From assembly GCA_050700055.1 (NCBI GenBank), contig JBOHGE010000023.1, forward strand, positions 14,408-78,407: a stretch of DNA of 64,000 nt, read 5' to 3'. The position numbers and the translations under genes are program-made. Source of the DNA: GCA-003244245 sp050700055. GTDB lineage: Bacteria > Actinomycetota > Actinomycetes > Mycobacteriales > Pseudonocardiaceae. Shown piece by piece: positions 14,462 through 23,100 of this stretch (position 1 is the first letter of the stretch; each line of letters begins with the position of its first letter). Under the pieces are notes generated by a model that saw only the letters and a program-made list of their open reading frames with translations, did not search any database and was not told the DNA's origin.

Positions 14462-15697
14462 ATGACGCTGTCGCACAATTATCTCGCCGTGATCAAAGTC
14501 GCCGGCATCGGCGGGGGCGGCGTCAATGCCGTCAACCGCATGATCGAGGTTGGGCTCAAGGGCGTCGAGTTCATCGCGGTGAACACCGACGCCCAGGCAT
14601 TGCTGATGTCCGACGCTGACGTCAAGCTCGACATCGGCCGCGAGCTGACCCGCGGGCTCGGTGCGGGGGCGGATCCCGACGTCGGCCGCAAGGCCGCCGA
14701 GGACCACCGGGAAGAGATCGAGGAAGTTCTCAAAGGCGCTGACATGGTGTTCGTCACCGCTGGCGAGGGCGGCGGGACCGGCACCGGTGGGGCTCCGGTG
14801 GTGGCGAACATCGCCCGTAGGCTGGGCGCGCTGACCATCGGTGTGGTCACCCGGCCGTTCACCTTCGAGGGCAAGCGGCGCGCCGGCCAGGCCGAGGACG
14901 GCATCACCGAGCTGCGCAACGAGTGCGACACCCTGATCGTGATCCCCAACGACCGGCTGCTGCAGCTCGGCGACGCCAACGTGAGCTTGATGGACGCATT
15001 CCGCTCCGCCGACGAGGTGCTGCTGTCGGGCGTCCAGGGAATCACCGACCTCATCACCACTCCCGGGCTGATCAACCTGGACTTCGCCGACGTGAAGAGC
15101 GTCATGTCCGGTGCGGGTAGTGCGCTGATGGGGATCGGGTCGTCCCGGGGAGAGGGCCGATCGGTGCAGGCCGCGGAGAAAGCCATCAACTCACCGCTGC
15201 TGGAAGCGTCGATGGAGGGCGCGCACGGGGTGCTGCTGTCCATCGCCGGTGGCTCGGACCTGGGTTTGTTCGAGATCAACGAGGCCGCCACCCTGGTGCA
15301 GGAGTCCGCGCATCCCGACGCCAACATCATCTTCGGCACGGTGATCGACGACTCGCTGGGCGACGAGGTCCGGGTCACGGTGATAGCCGCTGGTTTCGAT
15401 GCCGGGGGACCTTCGCACAAAAGGATGAATCCGACCCCGGTCGCAGCGCGGACGGTAGCCAGCGGCCAGTCCGGGAAGGTCGGTCAGGCCGGTAAGCCGC
15501 CGCCGGAATCGAAGCCTGCGGTCACCGCGCCGCCGCGCCCGAATCCCGCTGCCTGGCAGCCTGCCACTGGCGGGCGCAGACCGCCTGGTGCAGTGCCGAG
15601 CCGCTCGGCGGAGGGCCTGCCGGGCCGAGCCGTGCCGGTGACCGGCGACTTCGACGACGATGACGAGGTGGATGTGCCACCGTTCATGCGGCGTTGA
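14462..15697 (+). CDS. ftsZ: cell division protein FtsZ
   Basis: 411 residues from ATG at 14462. FtsZ is the tubulin-like GTPase that forms the cytokinetic ring. Start MTLSHNYLAVIKVAGIGGGG, GTP-binding signature GEGGGTGTGG (101-110), T7-loop region LINLDFADVKSVM, a variable Pro/Gly/Ala linker after ~330 and the C-terminal tail DEVDVPPFMRR that binds SepF and other partners. Length and motifs are normal. It heads a run ftsZ-pgeF-yggS-sepF with 4-bp overlaps, the standard actinobacterial order, but without ftsQ upstream. Confidence 0.98.
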   Translation: MTLSHNYLAVIKVAGIGGGGVNAVNRMIEVGLKGVEFIAVNTDAQALLMSDADVKLDIGRELTRGLGAGADPDVGRKAAEDHREEIEEVLKGADMVFVTAGEGGGTGTGGAPVVANIARRLGALTIGVVTRPFTFEGKRRAGQAEDGITELRNECDTLIVIPNDRLLQLGDANVSLMDAFRSADEVLLSGVQGITDLITTPGLINLDFADVKSVMSGAGSALMGIGSSRGEGRSVQAAEKAINSPLLEASMEGAHGVLLSIAGGSDLGLFEINEAATLVQESAHPDANIIFGTVIDDSLGDEVRVTVIAAGFDAGGPSHKRMNPTPVAARTVASGQSGKVGQAGKPPPESKPAVTAPPRPNPAAWQPATGGRRPPGAVPSRSAEGLPGRAVPVTGDFDDDDEVDVPPFMRR

Positions 15698-16422
15698 GCG
15701 CCGTGCGCATCCGCCGGGTGGTGACCACCCGGCAGGGTGGGGTCTCCGCGCCGCCGTATGCCTCGTTCAACTTGGGCGAGCACGTCGGTGACCAGGTCGA
15801 GGCCGTGGCGGCGAATCGGCAGCGGTTGGCCGCCGGCGTCGGGCTGGCGCTGCAGCGGCTGGTCTGGATGGATCAGGTGCACGGTCGCGCTGTCGCCACC
15901 GTCGACGGCCCGCTGACCGCGCCGGTACCGGCCACCGACGCGCTGGTCACCAGCGAACCGGGGCTCGGGTTGGCGGTGCTGGTCGCTGACTGCGTGCCGG
16001 TGCTGCTCGCTGACCCGGTCGCCGAGGTTGTCGGCGCCGTGCACGCCGGGCGGGCGGGAGCCGGGCTCGGGGTCGTGCCCGCGGCGCTGGCGGCCATGCA
16101 GCGGCTCGGTGCGCGGATGGATCAGGTGGAGGTGTTACTCGGACCCGCGGCCTGCGGGCAGTGCTACGAGGTGCCCGCGGCGATGCAGGCCGACGTGGAG
16201 GCTCGCCTGCCCGGCAGCGCCTGCCGTACCCGGCGCGGCACCGCGGGGCTGGATCTGCGGGCCGGGTTGTGGCGGCAGCTCACCGCCGCCGGTGTGGCCC
16301 GGGTCGGCGTGGACCCGCGGTGCACCGTCGAGGACTCCGCGCTCTACAGCTACCGTCGCGATGGCGTCACCGGCCGGCTTGCTGCGCTGACCTGGTTCGA
16401 GGGGAGAGGATCGGGTCCGTGA
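15694..16422 (+). CDS. pgeF: polyphenol oxidase/laccase-domain purine nucleosidase family protein (YlmD/PgeF)
   Basis: 242 residues if started at TTG 15694 overlapping the ftsZ stop; GTG at 15703 (VRIRRVVTTRQGG) is the more natural start. Metal ligand motifs LVWMDQVHGR, VADCVPVLL and VGAVHAGRAGAGLGVV are visible, with LGPAACGQCYEVP and CTVEDSALYSYRRDG near the end. Family members have been assigned multicopper oxidase, purine nucleoside phosphorylase and, for YfiH, peptidoglycan-precursor editing activities. Its place directly after ftsZ is conserved in Gram-positive bacteria. Ends in GTGA shared with yggS. Confidence 0.9.
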   Translation: MSAVRIRRVVTTRQGGVSAPPYASFNLGEHVGDQVEAVAANRQRLAAGVGLALQRLVWMDQVHGRAVATVDGPLTAPVPATDALVTSEPGLGLAVLVADCVPVLLADPVAEVVGAVHAGRAGAGLGVVPAALAAMQRLGARMDQVEVLLGPAACGQCYEVPAAMQADVEARLPGSACRTRRGTAGLDLRAGLWRQLTAAGVARVGVDPRCTVEDSALYSYRRDGVTGRLAALTWFEGRGSGP

Positions 16423-17174
16423 ACCACCGCCGTGCCGAGCTGGCCGCGGCGGTGGCGCGGGTTCGGGCCCGCGTCGCCGCCGCGTGTGCCGCTGCCGGCC
16501 GCGATCCCGCTGCGGTCCGGTTGCTGGCGGTCACCAAAACGTACCCGGCTGCCGATGTGGCGCTGCTTGCCGATCTCGGCCTGCGTGACGTCGCCGAGGC
16601 TCGGGACCAGGAGGCCGCTCGCAAGGTGGCGCAGGTCGGCGCGTTGTCCCTGGCGGTCCCGGTGCGCTGGCACATGATCGGCCGGCTGCAACGCAACAAG
16701 TGCCGTTCGGTGGCCCGGTGGGCCCGGCAGGTGCAGTCGGTGGACTCGGTGCGGCTGGTCGTTGCGCTGGACCAGGCTGCCCGTGCCGCGCAGCAGGCCG
16801 GCGAGCGTGACGATGCGCTCGGCGTGCTCGTCCAAGCCGGCTTGGACGGCGATCCGGCCCGGGGCGGCTGCCCGCTGCCCGAGCTCGAAGCGCTGGCCGA
16901 CCGGGTGGCGGTCGCCCCCGGGCTGCGGCTGGAGGGCGTGATGGGCGTCGCTCCCCTCGGCGTCGCTGCCGATGCGGCCTTCGCCGAGCTGGCCGCCGCC
17001 GCGCAGCGACTGCGCCGGGCACATCCTGGCGCAGTCGAGCTCTCCGCCGGGATGAGTGGGGATCTTGAGCAGGCGATCACACAGGGTTCGACCTGCGTGC
17101 GTGTCGGAACCGCGTTGCTGGGTGACCGGCCGTTAACCTCGCTCGAAGGCCGGGACGGGAAGGGGAGGCGATGA
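16419..17174 (+). CDS. YggS-family pyridoxal phosphate homeostasis protein
   Basis: 251 residues from GTG 16419, overlapping the previous stop; further upstream the frame runs antiparallel to nothing useful. Signs of the alanine-racemase-like PLP barrel are LLAVTKTYPAADVALLADLG with the PLP lysine, RWHMIGRLQRNKCRSV, QSVDSVRLV, LEGVMGVAPLG and LSAGMSGDLEQAITQGST. Members bind PLP but lack racemase activity and buffer the PLP pool. The stop overlaps the sepF start (ATGA). Role in the ftsZ cluster is conserved by position but not understood. Confidence 0.93.
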   Translation: MNHRRAELAAAVARVRARVAAACAAAGRDPAAVRLLAVTKTYPAADVALLADLGLRDVAEARDQEAARKVAQVGALSLAVPVRWHMIGRLQRNKCRSVARWARQVQSVDSVRLVVALDQAARAAQQAGERDDALGVLVQAGLDGDPARGGCPLPELEALADRVAVAPGLRLEGVMGVAPLGVAADAAFAELAAAAQRLRRAHPGAVELSAGMSGDLEQAITQGSTCVRVGTALLGDRPLTSLEGRDGKGRR

Positions 17175-17845
17175 GCGCGCTGTACAGGCTCAAGGCGTAC
17201 TTCGGCATGGTCCCCGCTGAGGAGTTCGACGCTTACCACCCGGACTACCCCGACTACGACGAGCCCGGCTATCACCCGGCCAGGGAACGCGATCTCTCGG
17301 CGGAGCGACCTGCGATGAGTTCGGCCTACCGGGCCGGGTCCAGTGGTTACGACGAGGGCAGAGCAGTCCCGTCCGGCCACTCTGCGGTACCCAGGGTGCA
17401 GCCCAGCCGGCCTCCTTCCTGGGCTCTGGATTCCCCGTCTTGGGCTGCGGAGCCATCGGTGCGCGGCTCATTGGCCATCGACCCCACGTCGATGGCCCGC
17501 CAATCGGCGACCCCGCTGCTGCCCAGCGACCCGCTGGTCAACGACCCGTTCAGCAATGACGGTGCGCACCCGCTGTCGCGCATCGTCACCTTGCATCCGC
17601 ACAACTACAACGAAGCTCGGCCCATCGGGGAACGCTACCGGGAGGGCAACCCGGTGATCATAAACCTCACCGAGATGGAAGATCGGGACGCCAAGCGTCT
17701 GGTGGACTTCGCCGCGGGGCTGGCCTTCGCCCTGCGTGGCTCGATCGACAAGGTCACCAACAAGGTGTTCCTGCTGTCGCCGCCCAACGTCGACGTCTCC
17801 GCCGAGGACCGGCGACGCATCGCCGAGGGCCGCTTCCTGGGCTGA
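17171..17845 (+). CDS. sepF: cell division protein SepF
   Basis: 224 residues. N-terminal amphipathic membrane-binding helix MSALYRLKAYFGM, a long Tyr/Pro/Asp/Ser-rich linker to ~130, then the SepF core: SRIVTLHPHNYNEARPIGER, NPVIINLTEMEDRDAKRLVD, FAAGLAFALRGSIDKVTNKV, FLLSPPNVDVS. SepF anchors FtsZ polymers to the membrane in actinobacteria, which lack FtsA, by binding the FtsZ tail encoded three genes upstream. ATG overlaps the yggS stop by 4 bp. Confidence 0.96.
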   Translation: MSALYRLKAYFGMVPAEEFDAYHPDYPDYDEPGYHPARERDLSAERPAMSSAYRAGSSGYDEGRAVPSGHSAVPRVQPSRPPSWALDSPSWAAEPSVRGSLAIDPTSMARQSATPLLPSDPLVNDPFSNDGAHPLSRIVTLHPHNYNEARPIGERYREGNPVIINLTEMEDRDAKRLVDFAAGLAFALRGSIDKVTNKVFLLSPPNVDVSAEDRRRIAEGRFLG

Positions 17846-17913
17846 TACCGCGATCCAGGGCCCGGCTCACCCCCGGGTCATCCCCGCTTCGCCACCGATG
17901 GCAGAGTGTCGGC

Positions 17914-18204
17914 GTGGACGAGGTCCGGTTGGTGGCGTACTACCTACTCTTTTTCTTCTGGTTGCTGCTCACGGCACGTATCGTGGTGGAGCTTGTGCGC
18001 GCCTTCGCCCGCAGCTGGCAGCCAGTCGGAGGGGTGGCGATCGCGCTCGAGTCGGTCTATACCATGACCGATCCGCCGGTCCGCGCGCTCCGCCGGGTGG
18101 TCAAGCCCATCCGCATCGGAGGCGTGGGTCTGGACCTGTCCATTATGGTTCTGCTACTCGTGGTGTTCATACTGATGCGAGTGGTGGATCCAAGACCGTA
18201 CTGA
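17914..18204 (+). CDS. YggT-family membrane protein
   Basis: 96 residues from GTG 17914. Two hydrophobic segments (YYLLFFFWLLLTARIVVELV near residues 9-28; LSIMVLLLVVFILMRVV near 75-91) flank a cytoplasmic or periplasmic loop with the family motif DPPVRALRRVVKP. Family function is unknown; in actinobacteria it lies between sepF and wag31. The last codons and the stop are involved in a 29-bp tandem duplication (18171-18228). Confidence 0.92.
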   Translation: MDEVRLVAYYLLFFFWLLLTARIVVELVRAFARSWQPVGGVAIALESVYTMTDPPVRALRRVVKPIRIGGVGLDLSIMVLLLVVFILMRVVDPRPY

Positions 18205-18228
18205 TGCGAGTGGTAGGTCCAAGAACGT
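18171..18228 (+). repeat. 29-bp tandem duplication across the yggT stop
   Basis: Unit 1 at 18171-18199 (ACTGATGCGAGTGGTGGATC...) is repeated at 18200-18228 with three substitutions. The duplication supplies the TGA stop of yggT at 18202-18204, so the second unit is untranslated in that frame. Confidence 0.9.
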
Positions 18229-18295
18229 AACGGCCGCCGGGCTCGGGGCCGACACACCAGTGTGTGCATAGTCGAGGAGTACGTGAGGTGATCCC

Positions 18296-19090
18296 ATGCC
18301 GTTGACCCCCGCCGACGTTCACAACGTCGCGTTCAGTAAGCCGCCGATCGGCAAGCGGGGCTACAACGAGGACGAGGTGGACGCCTTCCTCGACCTGGTT
18401 GAGGCCGAGCTGGCTCGCTTGATCGAGGAGAACAACGATCTCCGCAACCAGGTCGAAGAACTCGATCGGCAGCTCAGCGCTGCGCCGATCGACACCGGAC
18501 GCAACCTTCGTCCGCTGGAGCCGCCGCGGCCGGTGATGGCCCCGGTGCCACCGCCGATGATCGAGCAGACCTCGCCGGGTGCCGACCATCACGTCCAAGC
18601 CGCCAAGGTGCTGGGCTTGGCTCAGGAGATGGCCGACCGGTTGACCGGCGAGGCCAAGGCTGAAGCGGACGGGATGCTGGGCGAGGCCCGCACCAAGTCT
18701 GAGCAGTTGCTCTCCGATGCCAGAGCGAAGGCCGATGGCATGGTCAATGAGGCTCGAACCCGAGCTGAGACCATGCTCAACGACGCCCGGACCAGGGCCG
18801 AGACGCTGGACCGGCAGTCCCGGGAGAAGGCTTCATCGCTGGAGCGCGATGCCGCGCGCAAGCACACCGAGATCATCGGTTCGATCAACCAGGAGAAGAT
18901 CTCCCTGGAGAAGAAGATCGACGAGCTACGAACGTTCGAGCGCGAGTACCGCACCCGGCTGAAGACCTACCTGGAGTCGCAACTGCGGGAGTTAGACGGA
19001 CGCGGATCTGCCGCACCGCCGGACACGGTGCGAAACCAGCCGGGCTTCGCCACTTCCGGGTTCGGCGCGCGTGCCGAAGCCGGAAGCTGA
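18296..19090 (+). CDS. wag31: DivIVA-family polar growth protein Wag31
   Basis: 264 residues from ATG 18296. The N-terminal lipid-binding domain reads MPLTPADVHNVAFSKPPIGK, then RGYNEDEVDAFLDLVEAELA and a coiled coil. After a Pro-rich spacer a long second coiled coil runs from ~95 to ~235 (repeats such as DARAKADGMVNEARTRAETM and LDRQSREKASSLERDAARK), ending FEREYRTRLKTYLESQLREL. It marks cell poles and recruits wall synthesis in apically growing actinobacteria; essential in Mycobacterium. Position after yggT is conserved. Confidence 0.97.
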   Translation: MPLTPADVHNVAFSKPPIGKRGYNEDEVDAFLDLVEAELARLIEENNDLRNQVEELDRQLSAAPIDTGRNLRPLEPPRPVMAPVPPPMIEQTSPGADHHVQAAKVLGLAQEMADRLTGEAKAEADGMLGEARTKSEQLLSDARAKADGMVNEARTRAETMLNDARTRAETLDRQSREKASSLERDAARKHTEIIGSINQEKISLEKKIDELRTFEREYRTRLKTYLESQLRELDGRGSAAPPDTVRNQPGFATSGFGARAEAGS

Positions 19091-19148
19091 CGCGTATCGG
19101 GCAGTGCCGGTTCCGTGGTCCGTCGTCGCACCCGGATCGGGTGGGTGA

Positions 19149-19670
19149 GTGGTGATGCTTCGCACCGGGTTTTTGCTTCTCGTCGCGGTCTGTCTGCTCG
19201 TTGCCTCGCTCGGCACTGACCAAGTGGCGCTGGCGTGGGGCTCGGTTGTGCTCAGTGCTCTGGTCGCTGTAATGATCATCATGCGATGGCGGCAACGCCG
19301 GAATTCGCTTGAGCCACCGGATACCCCGCATGCCCCTGGCCCGGTCGAGCAGCTGGCCGTGCCGGCGGGCACGGATCACGTTGCTGAGGACACTGGACTC
19401 GTTGACGTCGAGGGCGCCGAGCCAGGCGAGGAGGACACCGACGCCGCGGACCTGCTCGTGGTCTACGAGCTGGCCGACCAGGTACTGGTGGTCGATGAGC
19501 ACCCGCGTTACCACCTCACCGGCTGCCCCTGGCCCGACCAAGCACAGGTCGAACGGTTGGCGGTGCGAGAGGCCAGGGAGCTGGGTTTCACCCCCTGTGA
19601 CCGGTGCCGGCCGGATACTTCGTTAGCCCGCCGGCACCGGTCCACCAGCGCCAGCACGAGCGGGAGCTGA
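19149..19670 (+). CDS. conserved membrane protein with C-terminal Cys-rich motif
   Basis: 173 residues. The start GTG is ambiguous among several; 19149 reads MVMLRTGFLLLVAVCLLVAS. Two N-terminal membrane segments (roughly 5-22 and 28-45) end in a basic RWRQRR. An acidic linker follows, then a conserved-looking domain: LLVVYELADQVLVVDEHPRY, HLTGCPWPDQAQVERLAVRE, ARELGFTPCDRCRPD. The last piece, GFTPCDRCRPD, resembles the Cys-containing ends of Ada-type or zinc-ribbon modules. Genes of this kind sit between wag31 and ileS in related genomes; function unknown. Confidence 0.8.
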   Translation: MVMLRTGFLLLVAVCLLVASLGTDQVALAWGSVVLSALVAVMIIMRWRQRRNSLEPPDTPHAPGPVEQLAVPAGTDHVAEDTGLVDVEGAEPGEEDTDAADLLVVYELADQVLVVDEHPRYHLTGCPWPDQAQVERLAVREARELGFTPCDRCRPDTSLARRHRSTSASTSGS

Positions 19671-19689
19671 GCAGAATTGGCTGGCACCA

Positions 19690-19925
19690 GCCCGGTACGC
19701 TGGGCTGACAGGCAGTGATCCGGCTATCACCGGGGAGCCTCCGGAAGAACGGGGCAGCGTCGTGCCCTCAGTAGAACCGGGCGGGTGCGGCCCGTCACAG
19801 CCGCGGCAATGAGTGGCTGCCTGTAGCCTCTGCGGGCGGCAAGCGGGGTGGTACCGCGGTCCGTCGTGACAACGTCGGGTCGTCCCCGTGCAGCGAGCCG
19901 GACACCACTGCACAGGAAGCGCACA
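19690..19925 (+). promoter_or_regulatory. T-box riboswitch leader of ileS
   Basis: The leader contains the T-box core GGGTGGTACCGCG exactly at 19846-19858, the sequence that pairs with the uncharged tRNA acceptor end. Upstream, GTGATCCGGCTATCACCGG (about 19715-19733) forms a short stem I, with ATC at 19726-19728 as the likely isoleucine specifier. There is no obvious terminator, and AGGAAG lies just before the start codon. Both fit the short-stem translational T-boxes known upstream of actinobacterial ileS, which expose the ribosome binding site when uncharged tRNA-Ile accumulates. Boundaries are approximate. Confidence 0.93.
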
Positions 19926-19930
19926 CCGCC

Positions 19931-22900
19931 ATGGTCTACCCGAAGATCCCCGTCAGCGGGGATATCGTCTGCGCTCAGCCGTCCTTTCCCGACCTGGAAG
20001 CCGCTGTGCTGCGGTACTGGGCCGCTGATGCCACTTTCCCCGCGTCGGTCGCCGCTCGCCCGGCCGGGGACGACGGATCCAATGAGTTCGTCTGCTACGA
20101 CGGCCCGCCGTTCGCCAATGGTCTGCCGCACTACGGGCACCTGCTCACCGGCTACGTCAAGGACGTGGTGCCGCGCTACCAGACGATGCGCGGGCGCCGG
20201 GTGGAACGCCGGTTCGGCTGGGACTGCCACGGGTTGCCGGCGGAGGTGGAGGCCGAACGCCAACTCGGCATCACGCACAAGTCCGGGATCGAGCAGATGG
20301 GCGTGGCGGACTTCAACGCCGCCTGCCGGGCCTCGGTGCTGCGCTACACCCGGGAGTGGCGCGAGTACGTCGCCCGCCAAGCCCGCTGGGTGGACTTCGA
20401 CCACGACTACAAGACCCTTGACCTGGACTACATGGAAAGCGTCCTGTGGGCGTTCAAGACGCTGTGGGACAAGGGGTTGATCTACCAGGGTTTCCGGGTG
20501 CTGTGGTACTGCTGGCGCTGCGAGACGCCGCTGTCCAACACCGAGACGAAGATGGACGACGTCTACCGCAACCGGCAGGATCCCGCGGTCACCGTCGGGC
20601 TGCGGCTCGATAGCGGAGAGCTGGCCCTGGTGTGGACGACCACGCCGTGGACGCTGCCGTCGAACCTGGCGGCGGCGGTGCATCCCGGTCTCACCTACGT
20701 CACCGTCGAGGTTGGCGGGCAGCGCTACCTGATCGCCGAGGACCGGTTACCTGCCTACGCCCGGGAGCTGGGTGAGGCGCCGCAGATCCTGGCCCGGTGT
20801 CAGGGCTCGGAGCTGCTGGGCCGCCGCTACACCCCGCCGTTCGACTTCTTCACCGGCCGGGCCAACGCCCACCAGCTGCTCGCCGCTGACTACGTGACCA
20901 CCGACGAGGGCACCGGCCTGGTGCACATCGCCCCCGCCTTCGGTGAGGAGGACATGGCCGTCACCGACGCCGCCGGGATCGAGGCGGTGGTTCCGGTGGA
21001 CTCGGCGGGGCGGTTCACCGCCGAGGTGGCGCCCTACGCCGGGATGCAGGTGTTCGACGCCAACCGGGCGATCATCCGGGACCTGCGCGACGGCGCGGCC
21101 TACGTCGGCGGTGTCCTGCTGCGCCACGAGACCTATGAGCACCCCTACCCGCACTGCTGGCGCTGTGACAACCCGCTGATCCAGCGCGCGGTGTCATCCT
21201 GGTTCGTCGCGGTGACCAGGTTCCGGGACCGGATGGTGGCGCTCAACCGGGAGATCACCTGGGTGCCGGACAACGTCGGAAGCGGGCAGTTCGGCGCCTG
21301 GCTGCAGGGCGCTCGGGACTGGAACATCTCCCGCAACCGGTACTGGGGCTCGCCGTTGCCGGTCTGGGTCTCCGACGACCCGGCCTACCCCCGGGTGGAC
21401 GTCTACGGGTCGCTGGATGAGCTGGAACGCGACTTCGGGGTGCGCCCGACCGACCTGCACCGCCCGTTCGTCGACCAGCTGACCCGACCCAACCCGGACG
21501 ACCCCACCGGGCGCGCCACCATGCGCCGGGTGCCCGAGGTGCTGGACTGCTGGTTCGAGTCCGGCTCGATGCCCTTCGCCCAGGTGCACTACCCGTTCGA
21601 GGGCGCTGCGGAAGGGTCGCTTGCGGACCCGACCCACCAGCACGACTGGTTCGAGCACCACTATCCGGGTGATTTCATCGTCGAGTACAACGGCCAGACC
21701 CGCGGATGGTTCTACTTGCTGCACGTGCTGGCCACCGCGCTGTTCGACCGACCGGCGTTTCGCACCTGCCTGGCGCACGGCATCGTGCTCGGCGACGACG
21801 GGCTCAAGATGTCCAAGTCCAAGGGCAACTACCCCGAGGTCACCGAGGTGTTCGACCGGGACGGCTCGGACGCGATGCGCTGGTTCCTGATGTCCTCCCC
21901 GATCCTGCGAGGTGGGAACCTGGTGGTCACCGAGCAGGGTGTCCGGGAGGCGGTGCGCCAAGCGCTGCTGCCGTTGTGGAACTCCTGGTACTTCCTGACG
22001 CTCTACGCCAACGCCGCGGACGTCGAAGGGACATGGCGGACCGGTAGCCGGCACGTGCTGGACCGGTACGTGCTGGCCAAGCTGCACGACCTGGTCGTCG
22101 ACGTCACGGCGCGGATGGACCGCTACGACATCGCCGGCGCCTGCGACAGCGTGCGGGGATTCTGTGAGGTGCTCACCAACTGGTATGTACGCCGGTCCCG
22201 GGACCGCTTCTGGGCCGGCCAGGTGGACGCGATCGACACCTTGCACACCGTGCTCGAGGTCACCTGCCGGGTGGCCGCTCCGCTGCTGCCGTTGACCACC
22301 GAGGCAATCTGGCGCGGGCTGACCGGGCAGCGCTCGGTGCACCTGGTCGATTGGCCCGATCCGGCGGCTTTGCCGGTGGACCCGGAGCTGGTCACGGCGA
22401 TGGACCGGGCCCGCCAGGTGGTGTCCGCCGCGCTGTCGCTGCGCAAGGCACGGGGTCTGCGAGTCCGCCAGCCACTGGCCACCCTGACCGTGGCCGCGCC
22501 CGACGCGGGAGCGCTGGAGCCACTGCGCGACCTGATCCGCGACGAGGTCAACGTCAAGACCGTCCAGCTCACCGGCGACGTCGCCGCGCACGGCCGCTTC
22601 GAGCTCACCGTCAACGCCCGGGCCTGCGGGCCCCGGCTGGGCGGCGACACCCAGAAGGTGATCCGCGCGGTCAAGGCGGGGGAGTGGGAACGGGACGCCG
22701 ATGGGGCGGTGACAGCCGGCGGCATCCCGTTGCTGGTGGGGGAGTACACCGAGCGGCTGGTCGCCGCCGACGCCGGCCAGGCCGCCGCGTTGCCGGCCGG
22801 TTCGGGGTTGGTGGTGCTGGACACCGAGGTCAGCGCGGAGCTGGCGGCCGAGGGCATCGCCCGGGATCTGGTGCGCGTCGTGCAGCAGGCCCGCAAGCAG

Positions 22901-23098
22901 GCCGGTCTGGACGTCACCGACCGGATCGTGCTCACCGTCGACGCGCCGGAGCCGGTGCTCGCGGCAGCCCGGGAGCACGAGCAGCTCATCGCCGGCGAGG
23001 TACTCGCCCGCCGGGTCGACCACGAGTCTGTCCGGGGCGGCTTCCCCGGTTCTGTGGGCGACGGCGTCCCCGTGCGCGTCGCGGTCGTGAGTGCGTAA
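19931..23098 (+). CDS. ileS: isoleucyl-tRNA synthetase
   Basis: 1055 residues from ATG 19931, with AGGAAG 11 bases upstream. Class I synthetase charging tRNA-Ile: HIGH-type motif PFANGLPHYGHLL (~58-70), editing domain with TTTPWTLPSNLAAAVHPGL, KMSKS motif LKMSKSKGNYPEV (~625), anticodon-binding NWYVRRSRDRFW and a long C-terminal extension. Size and motif spelling fit the long, eukaryote-like IleS of actinobacteria, a class generally less sensitive to mupirocin. Controlled by the T-box just upstream. A diverged C-terminal third of a second IleS lies at 43737-44813. Confidence 0.98.
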   Translation: MVYPKIPVSGDIVCAQPSFPDLEAAVLRYWAADATFPASVAARPAGDDGSNEFVCYDGPPFANGLPHYGHLLTGYVKDVVPRYQTMRGRRVERRFGWDCHGLPAEVEAERQLGITHKSGIEQMGVADFNAACRASVLRYTREWREYVARQARWVDFDHDYKTLDLDYMESVLWAFKTLWDKGLIYQGFRVLWYCWRCETPLSNTETKMDDVYRNRQDPAVTVGLRLDSGELALVWTTTPWTLPSNLAAAVHPGLTYVTVEVGGQRYLIAEDRLPAYARELGEAPQILARCQGSELLGRRYTPPFDFFTGRANAHQLLAADYVTTDEGTGLVHIAPAFGEEDMAVTDAAGIEAVVPVDSAGRFTAEVAPYAGMQVFDANRAIIRDLRDGAAYVGGVLLRHETYEHPYPHCWRCDNPLIQRAVSSWFVAVTRFRDRMVALNREITWVPDNVGSGQFGAWLQGARDWNISRNRYWGSPLPVWVSDDPAYPRVDVYGSLDELERDFGVRPTDLHRPFVDQLTRPNPDDPTGRATMRRVPEVLDCWFESGSMPFAQVHYPFEGAAEGSLADPTHQHDWFEHHYPGDFIVEYNGQTRGWFYLLHVLATALFDRPAFRTCLAHGIVLGDDGLKMSKSKGNYPEVTEVFDRDGSDAMRWFLMSSPILRGGNLVVTEQGVREAVRQALLPLWNSWYFLTLYANAADVEGTWRTGSRHVLDRYVLAKLHDLVVDVTARMDRYDIAGACDSVRGFCEVLTNWYVRRSRDRFWAGQVDAIDTLHTVLEVTCRVAAPLLPLTTEAIWRGLTGQRSVHLVDWPDPAALPVDPELVTAMDRARQVVSAALSLRKARGLRVRQPLATLTVAAPDAGALEPLRDLIRDEVNVKTVQLTGDVAAHGRFELTVNARACGPRLGGDTQKVIRAVKAGEWERDADGAVTAGGIPLLVGEYTERLVAADAGQAAALPAGSGLVVLDTEVSAELAAEGIARDLVRVVQQARKQAGLDVTDRIVLTVDAPEPVLAAAREHEQLIAGEVLARRVDHESVRGGFPGSVGDGVPVRVAVVSA

Positions 23099-23100
23099 CA

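Noticed and set aside
14462..19090. A tRNA or rRNA gene within the ftsZ-wag31 block
   Set aside because: GTTCGA-like sequences occur only inside coding regions and no cloverleaf could be drawn.
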